Origin: Apis mellifera
Lineage: Eukaryota; Arthropoda; Insecta; Hymenoptera; Apidae
DNA length: 64,000 nt
Reading direction: 5' to 3'
Assembly: GCF_003254395.2 (NCBI RefSeq)
Contig: NC_037648.1
Span: 15,252,330 to 15,316,329 of the forward strand
The notes under the pieces are model-generated. The model did not search any database. It worked only from the letters and a program-made list of their open reading frames with translations, and was not told where the DNA came from. Position numbers and translations under genes: made by a program. Position 1 is the first letter of the stretch; each line of letters opens with the position of its first letter. Shown here piece after piece: positions 60,343 through 64,000 of the stretch.

Positions 60343-62279
60343 TAGGCAATTTCATTTCTTACGTATTTATTTATCTTTCTTCATTCTTTTTTATTGCCAT
60401 CTTTGCTACTTTCTACGCGTATACAACACTCTTATATTATTATTATTATTATTATTCATTATATTATTACTCTATATATTTATAATTAATTCGATTAATT
60501 ATTCTTCTCTCATTATGATTATATTAATCCATTCGTTGATAATTATACCGTTATATACTATATTTTTTATTACTGTTTTCTCAATTGTGATTTTTTTCTC
60601 TTGGATAGGTATATAAATATATACATATATCATATTTGTATATACATTGTATATACATTTGTGTAGAAAATGTCGTTTTCATTTACGATTACTAGAATCG
60701 ATATTATGGTATATTCTATACCGTGGTATAGAGAGTATGTGTATATTTACGTATATACGTATATATTTATTATATACACGGGTCGATTTTGTATACCAGG
60801 TATACCAGGCCTAAAATTGCTTATAATAACACGGACGAGTAATTGTTGAGGTAGCGTGAATATTTTTTGCCGAGAGATTTTATCGTGACTCGAGGAGAAT
60901 AGTAGTTTTTTTTTAGATCGACTTCGAGACGAGTGGCTCGGAGACAACGATGGACCGTGGCTGAATTTTTATTCCACTCTCAATGTATCCGTGTCAAAAA
61001 TCAAAAAGCATCTCGGATAAAATCGAATTGAACGAAAAAAATGCGACCCGCGAGTTTTTTTCTTCTTATTCTTCTACTTCTACTTCTTTTTTTTCTTCTT
61101 CCTCCTCTACTACTATTATTACTCTACTATTACTACTACTACTCTACTACTACTACTATTTCTTGTTCTTCTTCTAGTCGTGTCGTATATATCCGATCTT
61201 GCAACTCGCGCGTCTCCTCCGGGAGCAACCGTTACGCATTTCTCGAGAAAAAGATTTCGAAGGGTATTACGGATGCGCAATCGCTGTACACACGCTTGAA
61301 AGAGAAACTAATATGTATTCTCACTCAGCACGTCTACGAAATAACCTGGGTAAATCGAATTCACGCGCGAGATACACTTTTTTCCCATTTTTCTTCGATG
61401 TTTCCATTTAATCTCGATTTTCTAGAATTTTGACTGTTTGCCTTTCGGCATTTATTCTCAAATATTTTATTTTTAGTAATTAAAAAATGGAAACCGATTC
61501 GAATTTATAAATTGATTTGTTCGTTATATTTTATTTTATTTTATTCTACTTCAAATATAATACTAGTTTTTAAGATACTTTTATTAATTAATTTTTTTAA
61601 TGTTAAAATAAATTTTTAAAAAAAATTGAGAAGAAGAAATCTTTAATCTTTCGATATTTTTATAATCACATTTAATCGTCCGTTAATTTTCTGTAATGAA
61701 AAATTAAAATTCAAAATCAGATTTGCCCAGGGACGTCGCATCGTTTCCAGATACGTACACATCACCCGGTGCCATTATATACAATCTTTGTCATTTTTGA
61801 CGATCACTGCAGTTCTGACGAATGCTAGAGTGCTGTAAGATATACGGCTTTAGAGGGTTATGCGCATCTTTCTCCCACCATAAATATGTATATATATATA
61901 TAATATATATATATACTATATACATATGTACGAATATATTCTTAGTGGAACCAAGATTTGTATAGAGCGAACTCGAGGACTCTGTATTTCTTTTGTCAAT
62001 CTTTTAACCGTTCCCTTCACTCGAGAACAACAAACGTGTTGTTTTATTTTCTCTTGTATAAAATAACACGTTTCCCTAAAGCTTACAAAAATAATATAGA
62101 GAAATATTTATAAGTGAATTTATTATAATATTATATATTAATTATGTCTAAAAAAAACAAATATGATGAAAGGAATACGAAAGTCCTCAATCGTGCGTCG
62201 AGCATCTGATTCTTTTACGATTTTATGCAACGCCGAATGCATGTGACGTACACACTCTAGGATTCAAATTTCTCTTTGT
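60343..62279. other. Probable eag intron or 3' sequence with microsatellites
   Basis: ATT repeats (60433-60455), TA-rich tracts (60608-60660, 61885-61925) and TTC/ACT trinucleotide repeats (61058-61175). Exon-like spots follow T-rich acceptors at 60917 (short frame to TGA at about 60964) and 61177 (frame open to a GG|GTAAAT donor at 61350). Neither encodes recognisable EAG tail sequence. No C-terminal coiled coil is found. Confidence 0.5.
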
Positions 62280-64000
62280 CACCTATACTCTTATATGTAT
62301 ATATCTACATATATTTACATATATGTATATATATACGTATATACAACGATGCCAAGTAGCTGCTTGAAAAACTACCAGACTGCCAACGATTTCTAACAAT
62401 TCGAATTCATTATTTTTTAATCAACCTCTTTTAGAAGCCTCGGCCGCGGCATGTTGCGTGCATGATAGACTCATAGAGTACTTTAATATAATAATGATTG
62501 ATACGATTTTAGACTTACGAAGTGATTAGAACATACGAGGCGGTCCACATTGTTCCGTTTCTTTTATTTTTTCCGTTCCTTCTCTTTCGTTATCGACTCA
62601 ATCGGGTCGAGTCGAGTCGAGTCGATCAGTGGATGGCATTCCCACAGTTGATCAGGCAGCTCGTTATCATTACAACTGTATCATCGAATAATTGCGTCGA
62701 TGAACCACGATTGGGGCCGACCAGAATTACGCGTTATTTGATACTTATCCTTCTTGATATTCATTAATAAAGATGATTGATAATTTTGATTTAACAATTT
62801 ATTATTACGATCATTCAAGAAACTGTCTAAAATTTGGGGATAACGTTACAAAAATATTTTACAATTAAAAAGACACAAATTACGTTTCACCATACATTCG
62901 CCATCTTTGATATTGTTCGGATCCGATCTTACCCGAATTTTTCCGATCGACCCGAATTCTTCCGATCTTCCGATCCGAACTTTTCCGATTCGTTCCGAAG
63001 TCTCGAATGATTCTCAACTGAGAGTGCATCGATAGAGAAAGTGTTTCAAAATTTTGATATTCAAAATTTTTTCTTATTCTAATTCGCGATTATTCCGAAA
63101 CAATCTTATTTCACCAGGAACAATATATATAACAATGAAAGGGATATACGCCGGATACTGCTTACCTATTTACTTTGATTTGTTATTCTCAAGTTGTATC
63201 CCATCGGGATGCGACAGTGCATAACCGATAATTTAAACTTTGATGCTCCCAATGGACAGACAGTGTAATTATGATTCGAACAGAGTTTCTAAGTCGGCCA
63301 GTTCAACTTGAAAAGTACCGCGATAACGTGCTCTGACTTTTCATCGAAGAAACTACCCAAAAGCCTTGTACCTCGAATAAAAATGGCAGTCATATCTTAC
63401 ACGGTAAGAAGTCAAACTTTTGTCAACGAACACGACAAACTTTGTTCCCGTTATCATTACGAGATCACGTTTGTCTTCTGTATCTTCGTTACGATTCGCG
63501 CATATCTTTTCCTTTTTCTTTTCTGCTACTCTCTTTCTATCTTCTATCTGTTTTTCTTTCTATCTATTCTATTTTTTCTCTCTTTTCATTTTTCTTTCTT
63601 TTTTCGATATTCTTCTTTTTTCTTTTTTTTTGTAAAATTGCAGGCCACAATTGGTTCATCGACGTCGCCAGGTTTTCCTGTATGTTTTACCGGCATCTTA
63701 TCACCATTAAGAATATTTTTTTTCGAATCCCGTAGGCACATCAAAGTAGGTTGCTCGTGAACACCGCTGGAGCTGTCTCCCTATTTCTGGCCTCTGTAGA
63801 ACGAATTTGACTCACTGAAAACATTATGTTAAAACAAAGAAAAAAAAAAACTTAATAATTGCTTGACCCTAAAACAACAAACCATGTGTATGTCTTTGTA
63901 TAAAATATATATAAATACTTGTACATATAAATTTATATATATTTTGTATACTCTTCCAAAAAAAAAAAAAAAAAGAAATGAAAATAAAAATAAATAACGA
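62280..64000. other. 3' end of window, no assignable gene
   Basis: TA-rich tracts near 62295-62345, a four-fold GAGTC repeat at about 62607-62625, a degenerate TTCCGA/CCCGAA cluster at 62928-63003, and TTTCTT-rich sequence at 63510-63632. The plus-strand frames over the last are phenylalanine and serine rich and follow composition. I do not find the EAG assembly domain, so the gene presumably continues beyond the window. Confidence 0.5.

Noticed and set aside
60343..60616. Extension of eag exon 11 to its in-frame stop
   Set aside because: The sequence becomes AT-rich and codes for a long hydrophobic, isoleucine-rich stretch unlike an EAG tail, so I treat it as intron despite the open frame.
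63308..63760. 150-codon plus-strand frame near the window end
   Set aside because: Most of it is phenylalanine and serine from a TTTCTT-rich tract. It does not match the EAG C-terminus and has no domain.

Overview
The window looks like part of an insect chromosome, most likely a hymenopteran and probably a bee. It is AT-rich, has long introns, is full of simple repeats and decayed minisatellites, and carries scattered short TTAGG-type strings. The species is an inference. The gene content does not depend on it.

The main content is one large plus-strand gene, the voltage-gated potassium channel ether-a-go-go (eag, KCNH family). I could join ten coding exons with consistent splice phase: 7562-7640, 43618-43718, 44961-45093, 50561-50829, 51370-51669, 52462-52715, 54596-54861, 55125-55410, 55515-55878 and 59190-59305. 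An eleventh exon starts at 60229 and has an unresolved 3' end. Together they give about 723 residues plus the start of the C-terminal tail: N-terminal cap, PAS domain, S1-S6 with the GFG filter, C-linker, and a cyclic-nucleotide-binding homology domain with the YNL intrinsic ligand. I could not find the C-terminal assembly coiled coil, so the gene probably continues past 64000. Intron 1 is about 36 kb. Intron 8 uses a GC donor.

Intron 9 of eag contains a complete second gene on the minus strand (56778-58109). It encodes a 443-residue TLDc protein that matches MEAK7/TLDC1 in layout. Its coding region is one open frame, and a splice acceptor sits directly against its ATG.

Layout: 1-3780, upstream flank with a decayed tandem array. 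3790-7561, a promoter-like block, a second array and GC-rich leader sequence that may encode a 47-residue microprotein and carries upstream ORFs. 7641-43617, intron 1, mostly noncoding, with two inverted-repeat (MITE-like) elements, several minisatellites and some exon-like or promoter-like islands. 43618-60340, the eag exon cluster with the nested gene. 60340-64000, probable eag intron or 3' sequence rich in microsatellites.

The strongest points for follow-up are: a duplicated acceptor and exon start before exon 6 that would truncate the channel if used; an unassigned 78-codon, phase-compatible alternative terminal exon in intron 6; conservation of all four codons known to be A-to-I edited in fly eag; clustering of tandem duplications in the short eag introns; and a possible spliced microprotein upstream of eag.
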